A stretch of DNA of 54,700 bases from assembly GCA_023390815.1 (NCBI GenBank), contig JAEWCC010000026.1:1-54700 (forward strand), given 5' to 3'. The notes beneath the pieces are model-generated. The model was not told where the DNA came from, made no database searches, and saw only the letters and a list, made by a program, of their open reading frames with translations. The position numbers were made by a program, and so were the translations under genes. Of the stretch, positions 42,511 to 51,236 are shown in pieces (the stretch's first letter is position 1; each line of letters begins with the position of its first letter). Source of the DNA: Bacillota bacterium (GTDB lineage: Bacteria; Bacillota; Clostridia; Christensenellales; SZUA-584).

Positions 42511-43010
42511 TGAAGGATCAGTTTCGGCTTGTGGAATTCAATCTGAATGGGAAGGACGTCGCCTGCATGGTGGACGCGCGCGCGTCGCTGACCGATATGC
42601 TGCGCAACGACTATCAGATGACTTCGGTGAAGAAGGGCTGCGAGGTCGGCGAATGCGGCGCCTGCAACGTGATCATCGATGGGGAATGCTATAACTCCTG
42701 CATCTACCTTGCGGTTTGGGCGCGGGGTAAGAAGGTGCGTACATTGGAGAGCCTGCTCGGGCCCAACGGCGAACTCAGCGACATCCAGCAGGCGTTTATC
42801 GATGAAGCGGCGGTACAGTGCGGCTTCTGCACGCCCGGCTTTATCATGTCTGCCATCGAAATTCTAGAGACCGGCAAGGAATATACGGACGACGAGCTGC
42901 GCAAGCTCATGAGCGGCCACCTGTGCCGCTGCACCGGGTATGAGAATATACTCCGTGCCGTGAAGAAGACGATGTATAAGCGCCTTGGTAAGGAGATGCC
43001 GACCGAATGA
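42510..43010 (+). CDS. xdhC: XdhC, 2Fe-2S subunit
   Basis: A 166-residue iron-sulfur subunit with the plant-ferredoxin cluster CEVGECGAC near residues 49-57 and the helical-domain cluster CGFCTPG...CRCTGYENI. It links the molybdenum site of XdhA to the flavin of XdhB. Note that this XdhC (E. coli subunit naming) is unrelated to the XdhC/CoxI maturation factor at 4.0 kb. The next gene starts 30 bases later. Confidence 0.92.
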   Translation: MKDQFRLVEFNLNGKDVACMVDARASLTDMLRNDYQMTSVKKGCEVGECGACNVIIDGECYNSCIYLAVWARGKKVRTLESLLGPNGELSDIQQAFIDEAAVQCGFCTPGFIMSAIEILETGKEYTDDELRKLMSGHLCRCTGYENILRAVKKTMYKRLGKEMPTE

Positions 43011-43040
43011 TGCGGAATATCCCGCAACGTAAGGTGATGA

Positions 43041-44321
43041 ATGTCAATGAATAAAACAGTGATCCTGAAAGGGAATATTTTATTTGCGGAATCGACCCAG
43101 CAGCTGACGACGTTGGAGAACGGGTATATCGTCAGCGAGGATGGCGTTGTGGCCGGCGTATTTCCGCAGCTGCCGGAACGGTATCAAAACGCTGCTGTCA
43201 TGGATTATGGCAGCAGCCTGATCATTCCGGGCCTCGCGGACTTGCACCTGCACGCGCCGCAGTTCGCGATTCGCGGCATGGGGATGGACCTCGAGCTGAT
43301 TCCATGGCTCAATCAGTACGCCTTCCCCGAAGAAGCCAGATACGCCGATATGAAATATGCCGCGGCAGCCTACAGCGCTTTTTGTGCTGCCCTGAAATCC
43401 GGCGTGACCACGCGCGCCTCCGTTTACGCCTCTCTGCATGCACCCGCAGCAGAGCTGCTCATGCGGATGCTGGAGGACACGGGGCTGGTGACCTATGTCG
43501 GCAAGGTCAACATGGACCGCAACACCCCGGACTATCTTGTGGAAACGACCGACAGCTCCATAACCGATACAGAGGCGTGGATACGCCGCACACAAAAAGC
43601 ATATCCGAACACAAAGCCGATCATCACGCCGCGCTTTGTTCCCACCTGTACGGCGGAACTGATGGCCGCACTGGGCAAGCTGGCGGGGGAATACGGCGTA
43701 CCCGTGCAGTCGCACCTGTCCGAGAACCGGCGTGAAATTGCGTGGGTGAAGGAGCTTCACCCGGAATTCGAAACCTACAGCGATGTGTATGACCGCTTCG
43801 GGTTGTTCGGCCAGAAGCCGACCATTATGGCGCACTGCGTCTATTTATCGGACAGCGAGATGGATTTGATCCGGGAGCGCGGGGTTTGGGTCGCGCACTG
43901 TCCGGAGTCCAACATCAACATCTCCAGCGGAATCGCGCCGGTGCGCGATATGCTGGGTAACGGCTTGCGCGTCGGCATCGGTACGGACGTTGCGGGTGGA
44001 TTCTCCATCTCCATGTTCCGCGCGCTTTCCGACGCAATTCAGGCGTCCAAGATGTACGCCATGTTCATAGACGGAAGCAAGGCACCGCTGACGCTGACGG
44101 AAGCATTCTATATGGCGACCAAAGGAGGCGGCAGCTTCTGGGGTAATGTGGGCAGCTTCGAGCCCGGCTTTGAGCTGGACGCCGTGGTGATCGACGACAG
44201 CGATATCAATGGCTTGTCGCCGCTGACTCTGACGCAGCGGCTGGAGCGCGTCGTTCACCTGTCGGAGAACCGGCACATCAAAGCGAAATATGTGCGGGGC
44301 AAGGCGGTGCAGCTGCCTTGA
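43041..44321 (+). CDS. guaD: Guanine deaminase
   Basis: A 426-residue amidohydrolase. LADLHLHAPQFAIRGMG contains the HxHAPQ signature of guanine deaminase, and ITPRFVPTCTAEL is its second hallmark. VQSHLSENRREI, MAHCVYLS and GIGTDVAGGFSISM carry the other zinc and substrate residues. It converts guanine to xanthine, the substrate of the hydroxylase encoded just upstream. Transcription from the purine riboswitch would tie it to purine supply. The frame begins at 43041; ATG 43047 (MNKTVILKG) is also possible. The stop overlaps the start of the next gene. Confidence 0.88.
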   Translation: MSMNKTVILKGNILFAESTQQLTTLENGYIVSEDGVVAGVFPQLPERYQNAAVMDYGSSLIIPGLADLHLHAPQFAIRGMGMDLELIPWLNQYAFPEEARYADMKYAAAAYSAFCAALKSGVTTRASVYASLHAPAAELLMRMLEDTGLVTYVGKVNMDRNTPDYLVETTDSSITDTEAWIRRTQKAYPNTKPIITPRFVPTCTAELMAALGKLAGEYGVPVQSHLSENRREIAWVKELHPEFETYSDVYDRFGLFGQKPTIMAHCVYLSDSEMDLIRERGVWVAHCPESNINISSGIAPVRDMLGNGLRVGIGTDVAGGFSISMFRALSDAIQASKMYAMFIDGSKAPLTLTEAFYMATKGGGSFWGNVGSFEPGFELDAVVIDDSDINGLSPLTLTQRLERVVHLSENRHIKAKYVRGKAVQLP

Positions 44322-45685
44322 AAACGACGCTGATCAAAAACGCGAGGGCGATTGTCACTGTTGACAATAAAGACACGATATTGCGCGACGCGAACATACT
44401 CATCGAAGGCTGTGAAATCAAAGCCATCGGCACGGAGCAATGGGACGCAGAAGAGGTCATCGACGCCTCCGGCTGCTATGTCTATCCGGGGCTTGTTAAC
44501 ACGCACCACCACCTGTATCAGACGTTTACGCGCAACCTGTCTGCCGTGCAGAAGATGGAGCTCTTCCCGTGGCTCGTGACGCTCTATGAGATATGGCGCG
44601 GCCTTGACGACGAAAGCATCTATTATAGTTCGCTGACCGGCATGGGAGAGCTATTAAAATACGGCTGCACCACCTGCATGGACCATCACTATGTGTTTCC
44701 GCGCCATGCCCCGCAGCGCTTTATCGACGAGCAGTTTCGCGCAGCGGGGGATATCGGTATGCGCTTTCACGCATCGCGCGGCAGTATGTCCCGGGGAAAG
44801 AGCGACGGGGGACTGCCGCCGGACGATCTCGTGCAGGATATCGACGCCATATTGCAGGACAGCGAGCGGCTGATCGCGCAGTATCACGATGTGTCCCCGT
44901 TCTCCATGAATCAGATGGTTCTTGCGCCTTGTTCGCCGTTCAGCGTCACGACGGAACTGCTAAAAGAGTCCGCCGCACTGGCGCGGCGCACGGGGATAAG
45001 GCTGCACACACACCTCTGCGAAACCAGAGACGAAGAGGCATATTGTCTGAACCATGTCGGCATGAGACCGCTGGAATACATGGAATCGTGCGGCTGGACA
45101 GGCAGCGATGTCTGGTACGCGCACGGCATCCATTTTAACGACGAGGAGCTGGCCTTTTTAGCTAAAACCAAAACCGGTGTGGCGCATTGCCCGGTTTCCA
45201 ACATGAAGCTTTCCTCCGGCGTGTGCCGCGTACCCGATATGCTGCGGCTGGGCGTACCGGTGGGTCTCGCAGTGGACGGCAGCGCAAGCAACGACGGCTC
45301 CAACCTGATGGCTGAGATCAGAGCCGCCTATCTGCTGCACCGCCTGAGCTGGAGCGCCGATGCGCCGACAGGCTATGATCTGCTCAAAATCGCTACGCGC
45401 GGCAGCGCTTCGCTGCTGGGGCGGGACGATATCGGGAGTCTGGAAGCAGGGAAGGCCGCCGACCTGTTTATGATCGACGTGGAGTTGCTCGAACTGGCGG
45501 GCGCGGGGAGCGACCCCGCCTGTCTGCTCGGTACGGTGGGCTATGCCCGCCCGGCCAAGCTGGTGATGGTAAACGGCAAAGTCGTCGCGGAGGACGGACG
45601 GCTGACGACGATCGACGAACCCAAGGTAAGGGAGAGGGCGGAGACGCTCGCGACTGGGCTCATTCAAAAGGCGGGGTTGGCGTAA
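44318..45685 (+). CDS. 8-oxoguanine deaminase-like amidohydrolase
   Basis: A 455-residue amidohydrolase of the AtzA/TrzN/8-oxoguanine-deaminase branch. PGLVNTHHHLYQTFTRNL, ELFPWLVTLYEIWRG, HTHLCETRDEE, YAHGIHF and AVDGSASND match the features of 8-oxoguanine deaminase. That enzyme turns 8-oxoguanine into urate, which would enter the ygeY-ygeX route directly. The start is TTG 44318, overlapping the guaD stop by three bases with only a weak site (GGCGGTG), so it depends on coupled translation. A hydroxyatrazine- or cytosine-type activity is a less likely alternative. Last gene of the operon. Confidence 0.8.
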   Translation: MKTTLIKNARAIVTVDNKDTILRDANILIEGCEIKAIGTEQWDAEEVIDASGCYVYPGLVNTHHHLYQTFTRNLSAVQKMELFPWLVTLYEIWRGLDDESIYYSSLTGMGELLKYGCTTCMDHHYVFPRHAPQRFIDEQFRAAGDIGMRFHASRGSMSRGKSDGGLPPDDLVQDIDAILQDSERLIAQYHDVSPFSMNQMVLAPCSPFSVTTELLKESAALARRTGIRLHTHLCETRDEEAYCLNHVGMRPLEYMESCGWTGSDVWYAHGIHFNDEELAFLAKTKTGVAHCPVSNMKLSSGVCRVPDMLRLGVPVGLAVDGSASNDGSNLMAEIRAAYLLHRLSWSADAPTGYDLLKIATRGSASLLGRDDIGSLEAGKAADLFMIDVELLELAGAGSDPACLLGTVGYARPAKLVMVNGKVVAEDGRLTTIDEPKVRERAETLATGLIQKAGLA

Positions 45686-45756
45686 GCGCGTCCATATTAT
45701 CGCAGCGCATTCTATATTAAATATCGCTTAGCAAGGATCAATAATAAGCAATTAAA

Positions 45757-45795
45757 CAGGCGGAGGAACCTATGATTCCTCCGCCTGTAAGTTTT
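45757..45795. terminator. Bidirectional terminator between the xdh and selenium operons
   Basis: A perfect twelve-base stem (CAGGCGGAGGAA 45757-45768, TTCCTCCGCCTG 45776-45787) with a seven-base loop and TAAGTTTTG. On the minus strand it is followed by TTTAATTGCTTATT. It fills the otherwise empty gap 45686-45824. Confidence 0.85.
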
Positions 45796-45824
45796 GTATG
45801 AGCTATTTGGTAATGGCTTCCCTG

Positions 45825-46097
45825 TCAGCAATATCGGTCCCGGTGCGGTCTGATCTGCCCGGCCAGCGGAACAATATCATGATACGGCGCTTTGTTCTGT
45901 TCAATACACACCTTTGCCGCTTCCATATCTTCCGGCTTCACCAGCAGCGACATGCCGCAGGACAGCTCGCCCTGAATGGAACGGGGCGCGGGCGCAATCC
46001 GGTTGGGAACCCCGGCATTTGTCAGAAGCTCGTGCAGCGCCATGCCGTGGGTATAGTTCTCGAAGAGGATATAGTATTTGACGTCCGGCTCAGGCAT
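45825..46097 (-). CDS. DUF3343 protein, second copy
   Basis: A 90-residue protein: YYILFENYTHGMALHELLTNAG, then NRIAPAPRSIQGELSCGMSLLV. This is the DUF3343 (putative Se/S carrier) pattern, with the conserved cysteine in the SCGMSL loop. I chose ATG 46097, which overlaps the stop of the double-cubane gene (ATGCCTGA); an upstream frame to 46169 lies wholly inside that gene. It is a divergent relative of the copy at 47404-47640 (both share the SxxCGM/AGCGM loop). Probably a small sulfur or selenium carrier for the reductase beside it (inference). Confidence 0.78.
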   Translation of the reverse strand: MPEPDVKYYILFENYTHGMALHELLTNAGVPNRIAPAPRSIQGELSCGMSLLVKPEDMEAAKVCIEQNKAPYHDIVPLAGQIRPHRDRYC

Positions 46098-47364
46098 TGA
46101 GCATCTCAATGAACGCGCCGATCCGGGTGCGCAGCTGTTCGGCGTCGGTATCCGTGTAATCCGTTTCAAGACTCAGGACGGGCACGCCGGCTTCCTTGAG
46201 CGCCCGCGATACATTATACTTCTCGGTGTCGTACAGGCAGCAGAACTTCAGGCTGCAGTCGATCACGCCGTCCGCCTTGTATTCCTTCACCATGCGCAGG
46301 ATATCGTCGATGCGGCCCGTGTTGGGCGTAAAGCAGGCGCAGTTGTTCTTCATATACCGCTCGGACAGCGCCATGAACTGATCGTCCAACGTGCTCTTTG
46401 TTTCATCCACAAGGTTCTCGAAATAACGGGTACCGGTGCACATCTCCTCGCAGACGACTGCCGCACCGCTGGTTTCAATGATGTTGTGCAGTTTCCAGTT
46501 CGGCACCGCAAGCGGCGTGCCGGTGACGAGTATCCGTTTGGTTCCCGCGGGGACCACGCTGACGCCATCCTTGATGCGCTGTTCCAGCTCGTCGGCCAGC
46601 CGGTTGCACATCGTTGTGCAGCGTTCCGGGTCGTCGAAGAACGCGATCTGAATCATCAGCAGCGCGTCCCGACCGGAGATCGGCAGGCACTCAGATTTGC
46701 GGGCATCGTACACCCGCTGCAGCGCCTTGCGCTTCTCGTTCACGATGCGGATGGCAGCACCCAGCTTTTCCGCTGTGATTTCGTTTCCGGTGAATTCCGA
46801 AACCACCTTCGCGAATTCCGCGATCTCATCCTTCCACTTGAGGATGTCCTTTTCGCGCTTCATCTGGGGAACATCCATGATGTGCATCGGGACGTCTTCG
46901 CCGAGAATTTCGTACGCCTTCTTCTTACCGTCGCATGTGGTTTCACCCACGTACATATCGGCAATGCGGAAGAAGGGGCAGGTCTTGCCCAGCCGCGCGC
47001 CTACGGAGGCCTTGATCAGTGAACAGGTGCTCTTGGGCAGCACCGCTTCGCCCGCGGGCACCCAAAACTGGGAGCCTCCGCAAAGGCCCGTTACGATGCC
47101 GTTCGCCGCGATCACGACTTCGTCCGGTACATATACGCAGAACGTACCGAACACCTTACGTCCCTGCTTCTGCGCTTCAATCAGTTCCGCGGGGCGGATG
47201 CCGTGCACTTCGGAAATCACCAGATCCCAGAAATCCATGCCCGTCGGGCGATTTTCCTGTGTCATAAAAACATCGCCGACAGCAGTCGGCAGCACCTGAC
47301 ACAGCATATCGTGGCTTTCCAGATCCATCCCAAGGTCCTTCCACATCTGTACATAATCGGACAT
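46090..47364 (-). CDS. Double-cubane-cluster anaerobic reductase (2-hydroxyacyl-CoA dehydratase D family)
   Basis: A 424-residue HgdB/YjiM-like protein. Many cysteines are placed for iron-sulfur ligation: C76, C95, C114, C129 and C144 in the first half, later CTTMC, EEMC, NNCACF and DCSLKFCC. GGSQFWVPAGEAVLP is typical of the double-cubane-cluster proteins. Known relatives use an ATP-driven activase to push electrons to hard-to-reduce substrates. The dehydratase members need a second subunit, absent here, so a stand-alone reductase is more likely. Natural substrate unknown; its place with SelD suggests a selenium or sulfur species. AGGAG precedes ATG 47364. Confidence 0.82.
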   Translation of the reverse strand: MSDYVQMWKDLGMDLESHDMLCQVLPTAVGDVFMTQENRPTGMDFWDLVISEVHGIRPAELIEAQKQGRKVFGTFCVYVPDEVVIAANGIVTGLCGGSQFWVPAGEAVLPKSTCSLIKASVGARLGKTCPFFRIADMYVGETTCDGKKKAYEILGEDVPMHIMDVPQMKREKDILKWKDEIAEFAKVVSEFTGNEITAEKLGAAIRIVNEKRKALQRVYDARKSECLPISGRDALLMIQIAFFDDPERCTTMCNRLADELEQRIKDGVSVVPAGTKRILVTGTPLAVPNWKLHNIIETSGAAVVCEEMCTGTRYFENLVDETKSTLDDQFMALSERYMKNNCACFTPNTGRIDDILRMVKEYKADGVIDCSLKFCCLYDTEKYNVSRALKEAGVPVLSLETDYTDTDAEQLRTRIGAFIEMLNA

Positions 47365-47403
47365 TACAAAATCTCCTCACATTAATTTCTCGCTATTGTG
47401 CAT

Positions 47404-47640
47404 TCAGACCATCAGCTCATACCAGCCGTCCGTTTCAATACCGGCTTCTTTTGCTGCCGTCTCGATCACGTTTCTCGCCTCCACCGGTGCGCACCATGCC
47501 ATACCGCAGCCCGCGGTAATTTCTCTCGGTACAGGGATCAATCTGCCGGGAATCCCATTTTGCATGCAGAACTTTTCCATCGCCATCGCGGAAGTCGTCG
47601 TATGAAACGTCACAATTAATTTGAGATGTCGGGCTCTCAT
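47404..47640 (-). CDS. DUF3343 protein, first copy
   Basis: A 78-residue protein: LIVTFHTTTSAMAMEKFCMQNG and RLIPVPREITAGCGMAW. DUF3343 proteins accompany selenium-metabolism genes and carry a conserved cysteine in the GCGM loop, probably as a persulfide or selenide relay. Its ATG overlaps the cysteine desulfurase stop (ATGA), so the two are made together, fitting transfer from desulfurase to carrier (inference). The double-cubane gene starts 39 bases later. Confidence 0.82.
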   Translation of the reverse strand: MRARHLKLIVTFHTTTSAMAMEKFCMQNGIPGRLIPVPREITAGCGMAWCAPVEARNVIETAAKEAGIETDGWYELMV

Positions 47641-48773
47641 TCGGCCAGCTCCTTTGCCGCGCGTATCGCCTCATCGATCTCATGAACGTCCGTGAACCAT
47701 GAGAAGCTGAACCGGACGGCTCCCTGTTGCGTCGTGCCCAACGCCTGATGCATCCGGGGCGCACAGTGGGCACCCGGGCGGGTTGCGATGCCATAGACTT
47801 CGGACAACTCGTCGGCCACCGCGCCGGAGTCGTAGTCGCGGATATTGATCGCCACTACGGGCATATGATGCTCCGCTGTGAAATCCCCGTAAACCGTCAC
47901 GCCGTCGATATCCGACATACCGTCATAAAACCGTCGCGTCAGCATATCCTCTTTTTCGCGTATGACTTCGATGCCCACGGTATTGATATAATCCACCGCC
48001 GCGGAGAGCCCGGCGATGCCATGCCCATTCAGCGTACCTGCCTCCAGCAGCGCGGGCAGCGCTTCCGGCTGCGTTTTGCTGTAGGTCTGCACACCGGTAC
48101 CGCCCACTTTCCACGGGCGGATACGGACACCCTCGCGGATGCACAGACCGCCCGTGCCCTGCGGGCCCATCATCGCCTTGTGGCCGGTAAAGCAGAGGAT
48201 GTCGATGCCCATCGCGTCCATGTCGATTGGGAAACAGCCCGCCGTCTGCGAAGCGTCAACAATCAATAACAGGCCGTGCTTTTTTCCGATCTGTCCCACC
48301 CGCGCGATGTCGACGATGTTGCCGGTCAGGTTGGACGCGTGCGTGCAGACGATCGCCTGCGTATCCGGGCGAATTAGCTTTTCAAAATCCGATTCGTCGA
48401 TATTGCCGCGGCTGTCCGCCGTCACAAAACTCAGCGCAGCCTCACGCTCCGATTCGAGACGGTAAAGCGGCCTCAAAACCGAGTTGTGCTCCAAATCGGT
48501 GGTGATGACATGGCTGCCGGGATCGATAACACCGCTGATTGCCATATTCAGCGCCTCCGTGGCATTGCAGGTGAACACCACATGGTCGGCGCGCCTGCAT
48601 CCGAAAAACCCCGCGAGTTTGACGCGCGTATCGTAGACCGAGCGGGATGCAGCGAGGCTTCCGGCGTGCGTGCCGCGGGATGCGTTGCCCATCGCGTTCA
48701 TCGCCTGTACGACAGCCTGAATGACGCCCGGCGGTTTGCTCAGCGTAGTCGCCGCGTTATCGAGATAGATCAC
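47637..48773 (-). CDS. Cysteine desulfurase-family protein (EF2568 type)
   Basis: A 378-residue fold-type I PLP enzyme. It begins MIYLDNAATTLSKPP; the cofactor lysine is K199 in FTGHKAMMG, and the catalytic cysteine is C337 in RPGAHCAP. The EF2568-like group is a known companion of orphan SelD. Such enzymes strip sulfur from cysteine or selenium from selenocysteine; delivery of selenide to SelD is the expected task. The start is GTG 48773, overlapping the yedF stop by four bases. Confidence 0.88.
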   Translation of the reverse strand: MIYLDNAATTLSKPPGVIQAVVQAMNAMGNASRGTHAGSLAASRSVYDTRVKLAGFFGCRRADHVVFTCNATEALNMAISGVIDPGSHVITTDLEHNSVLRPLYRLESEREAALSFVTADSRGNIDESDFEKLIRPDTQAIVCTHASNLTGNIVDIARVGQIGKKHGLLLIVDASQTAGCFPIDMDAMGIDILCFTGHKAMMGPQGTGGLCIREGVRIRPWKVGGTGVQTYSKTQPEALPALLEAGTLNGHGIAGLSAAVDYINTVGIEVIREKEDMLTRRFYDGMSDIDGVTVYGDFTAEHHMPVVAINIRDYDSGAVADELSEVYGIATRPGAHCAPRMHQALGTTQQGAVRFSFSWFTDVHEIDEAIRAAKELAE

Positions 48774-49384
48774 GGCTTGATGACCTTCGCCGCGCCGCTG
48801 AGCTTTTCAACGATCGTATACATGTTGGTCACCTGGCCGACCGCCAGTTTTTCGGTCAGTCCATAGAAATTCAGGCAGGTGCCGCAGGTCAGTATCTCCA
48901 CGCCCTGCGCCTCCATGGATTTCAGGTCGTCCACGCTGACCGACCCTTCCACAGGAATGGTTGCACCGCCATTGTAGAAAAGAATCGTCTTGGGCAGCTC
49001 TTCGAGCTGGGACAGCGCATAGATAAACCCCTTCATCAGCGTCTTGCCGAGTTCGTCGTCGCCGCGCCCCATGGCGGCGGCATCGACGGCTACAACGGTA
49101 TTGCCTCTTGTATCCGGAATACAGCTGATTTCCGGTTCCGGCGTTTTCGTCTCCGGCAATGCGGAAACCTCCATCGAAATGATAAAGTGCTTGTCTTTAA
49201 GCTTCTCACTATTTACTGAAAATCCTTTGCCTATCGCCAGTCTTGTCACATTCTGTACCGCGATCTCGTTGTCGACATGGACCTCCAGCATACCGGTTTC
49301 GGTCATTTCACCCAGCGCTTTGGTCGCCTTAACGACCGGAATTGGGCACTGCTCGCCTATTGCATTAACGATCACTTTTGCCAT
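48770..49384 (-). CDS. yedF: YedF-type selenium metabolism protein
   Basis: A 204-residue protein. A TusA-like N-terminal domain has the sulfur-carrier motif CPIP at C13. A C-terminal DsrE-like domain has ILFYNGGATIPVEGS and CGTCLNFYG. This fused form is the selenium-metabolism YedF family, which occurs only in genomes with SelD. It should carry a selenide or persulfide. A strong AAGGAGG precedes ATG 49384. It lies between the activase and the desulfurase in one transcript. Confidence 0.9.
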   Translation of the reverse strand: MAKVIVNAIGEQCPIPVVKATKALGEMTETGMLEVHVDNEIAVQNVTRLAIGKGFSVNSEKLKDKHFIISMEVSALPETKTPEPEISCIPDTRGNTVVAVDAAAMGRGDDELGKTLMKGFIYALSQLEELPKTILFYNGGATIPVEGSVSVDDLKSMEAQGVEILTCGTCLNFYGLTEKLAVGQVTNMYTIVEKLSGAAKVIKP

Positions 49385-49451
49385 TGATATTTCCTCCTTC
49401 GGTCATACTTCCATTATGGCGGAAAAGATACCGTAAGATTCCTTCCCGATT

Positions 49452-50240
49452 TCAGCCGTGCTTTGGTTCCTTCAGGGCGCACATCGCCGCGCCGACAGAT
49501 CCTGCGTACCTGCCCAACTCATGGGATTTAACCGGTTTCCGCAGCGCGCCCGACAATGCTTCTATGATGTAAGCGCTGTCGCACAAGCCGCCCGTCAAAC
49601 AAACGACACCTGCGCTGCCGAGCAGCCTTTTGGCCTGCGAAGCGACCTTCTGCACAATGGAATCCATCACGGCAAACGCAATGTTCTCCTTCTTTTCGCC
49701 CCGCCCTATCAGGCTGATCACCTCGGATTCCGCAAACACCGTGCACATGGAGCTGATGGACGTGTTGCCGCCGTTCGCCGCCAGCACACACAGTTCAGCG
49801 GGCGAAACTGCCAGCGTATTCGCCATCACTTCCAAAAAGCGGCCCGTGCCGGCCGAACACTTGTCGTTCATGATGAAGTCCTTCACCATTCCGTCTTCAA
49901 TGCGGATGATCTTCGTATCTTGGCCGCCAATATCGATCAACGTCATATCTCGGCTTGAAAAGATTTCGCAGGCGCCCTTGGCGTGGCAGGTGATTTCTGT
50001 GACGGCCTTATCCGCATAGGGGATCGCAGCCCGGCCATATCCGGTGGCTACGCAGGGGGTATGCTGCGGGTCTACGCCGTTCTCCAGCAGCTTTTTGCGG
50101 ATCGCCTCCGCGGTATCGACGCTGCTCCATCCGGTGGGCATAACGAACCGCAGCAAAAGCGCTGCGTTTTCGTCCATCACTGTCGTCTTGGAACAAGTGG
50201 ACCCAATATCAATGCCGATTGCTTTTATGGGAGAGTTCAT
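49452..50240 (-). CDS. ATP-dependent activase for the double-cubane reductase (HgdC/YjiL-like)
   Basis: A 262-residue ASKHA-fold ATPase. IGIDIGSTCSKTT and LIDIGGQDTKII are the phosphate loops. C128 (NDKCSAGTGRF) and C166 (SSMCTVFAESE) would bridge one 4Fe-4S cluster at the dimer interface, as in HgdC-type activators. ATP hydrolysis drives a single low-potential electron into the partner reductase, here the gene at 46.1-47.4 kb. I chose ATG 50240; a TTG at 50282 is in frame. There is no clear ribosome binding site, and a -10-like TATAAT ends seven bases before the ATG, so a leaderless message is possible. Confidence 0.87.
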   Translation of the reverse strand: MNSPIKAIGIDIGSTCSKTTVMDENAALLLRFVMPTGWSSVDTAEAIRKKLLENGVDPQHTPCVATGYGRAAIPYADKAVTEITCHAKGACEIFSSRDMTLIDIGGQDTKIIRIEDGMVKDFIMNDKCSAGTGRFLEVMANTLAVSPAELCVLAANGGNTSISSMCTVFAESEVISLIGRGEKKENIAFAVMDSIVQKVASQAKRLLGSAGVVCLTGGLCDSAYIIEALSGALRKPVKSHELGRYAGSVGAAMCALKEPKHG

Positions 50241-50247
50241 TAACCGT

Positions 50248-50277
50248 ATTATAAAAAACCATACTAAAAAACGCCAA
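50248..50277 (-). promoter_or_regulatory. Possible internal promoter before the activase
   Basis: Minus-strand TTGGCG (50272-50277), 18-base spacer, TATAAT (50248-50253). The start would fall at or next to the A of ATG 50240. Confidence 0.4.
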
Positions 50278-50338
50278 TTCAAATATCTGATAGAACAATG
50301 AATTCTATCGGAATCGGCGATAAAAAATTGCGTGATAC

Positions 50339-51232
50339 CTACTCTTTGCCGCGGCTGAGTATATAATTGCGGAATGCTTGCGCCGTATGGGTCAGTTTTC
50401 GGTCTTTTGGATGAATCATATAGAGGCAGCGCACCGTGCTTTTCCCCTCCAACGGAAACGTAAGCGCGTTTTGGGCAGAGGCTGCGGCCAGTTCCGACAC
50501 GATGGCAACGCCGAGCCTCTGCGAAACGGCGCGCAGAATCGTATCGCTGTTGTCCACGCGCGCGACGACATGAATGTCCTCTGTGCGAATGCTGTTTTCA
50601 CACAGGAATTTATCTACCGCGAGCTGTGTGCCGGACCCCATTTCACGGAAAATAAGCGGCTCGGAGAGCAGCTTGTTGCCGGAGGTTCCGGCGTCCAGCA
50701 AAGAGCGGTATTGATCGGTATTCGGAGCCAGCAGCACCAGCCGGTCCTCGCGGAGAAGGTCGTAGGTGAACTCCTTCCGGTTCATCACCGCGCCGACGAA
50801 ACCGACCTGAGCGTCGCCGTCCAACACCTGCTGATGCACGCGCATACTGTCTCCGCTGCGCAGCGTAAAATGGCATTGCGGCATTTCCTGGGCGAATCCG
50901 GCAATGAGTTCGGGCAGAAGGTAACCCATCGGGATGGTAGAAGCCGCCAGCACCAGTTCCTGAGACGTTCGTTCCTCAAGCTCTTTGCAAAGCTGGTTAC
51001 AGCTTTGCAGTATGGACTTTGCATGCGCATAAACGCGCCGCCCCTCATCCGTCAGAATGATCTTGCGCTTGCCCGATCGTACAATCATCGGCATGCCGAT
51101 GTCTTTTTCCAACGCGGCAATATGCCCACTGATCGTCGATTGGGCCAGATACAGCTTCTCCGCTGCGGCGGTGAAGCTGCCGCACTCGACAACCGCCGCA
51201 AAGGCTTCTAATTGTTTAAGGTTGTAGTTCAT
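50339..51232 (-). CDS. LysR-family regulator of the selenium operon
   Basis: A 297-residue LysR-type regulator. The N-terminal helix-turn-helix is in GSFTAAAEKLYLAQSTISGHIAALEKD; the rest is a substrate-binding-like effector domain. I chose ATG 51232 (MNYNLKQLEAFAAVVE), preceded by GGAGTG, which lies four bases after the selD stop. A longer frame to 51307 lies inside selD. Genomes with selenium metabolism often carry this type of LysR gene next to selD, so it probably controls these genes; the effector is not known. Placement as the second gene of its own operon is unusual for LysR genes, which tend to be divergent. Confidence 0.87.
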   Translation of the reverse strand: MNYNLKQLEAFAAVVECGSFTAAAEKLYLAQSTISGHIAALEKDIGMPMIVRSGKRKIILTDEGRRVYAHAKSILQSCNQLCKELEERTSQELVLAASTIPMGYLLPELIAGFAQEMPQCHFTLRSGDSMRVHQQVLDGDAQVGFVGAVMNRKEFTYDLLREDRLVLLAPNTDQYRSLLDAGTSGNKLLSEPLIFREMGSGTQLAVDKFLCENSIRTEDIHVVARVDNSDTILRAVSQRLGVAIVSELAAASAQNALTFPLEGKSTVRCLYMIHPKDRKLTHTAQAFRNYILSRGKE

Positions 51233-51236
51233 GATA

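Noticed and set aside
46078..47022. Plus-strand frame of 314 residues opposite the double-cubane reductase
   Set aside because: It is antisense to a gene with clear family motifs and a good start; no independent evidence.
46090..47364. Dehydratase for amino-acid fermentation
   Set aside because: The required second dehydratase subunit and CoA-transferase genes are absent, and the motif set fits the stand-alone double-cubane reductases.
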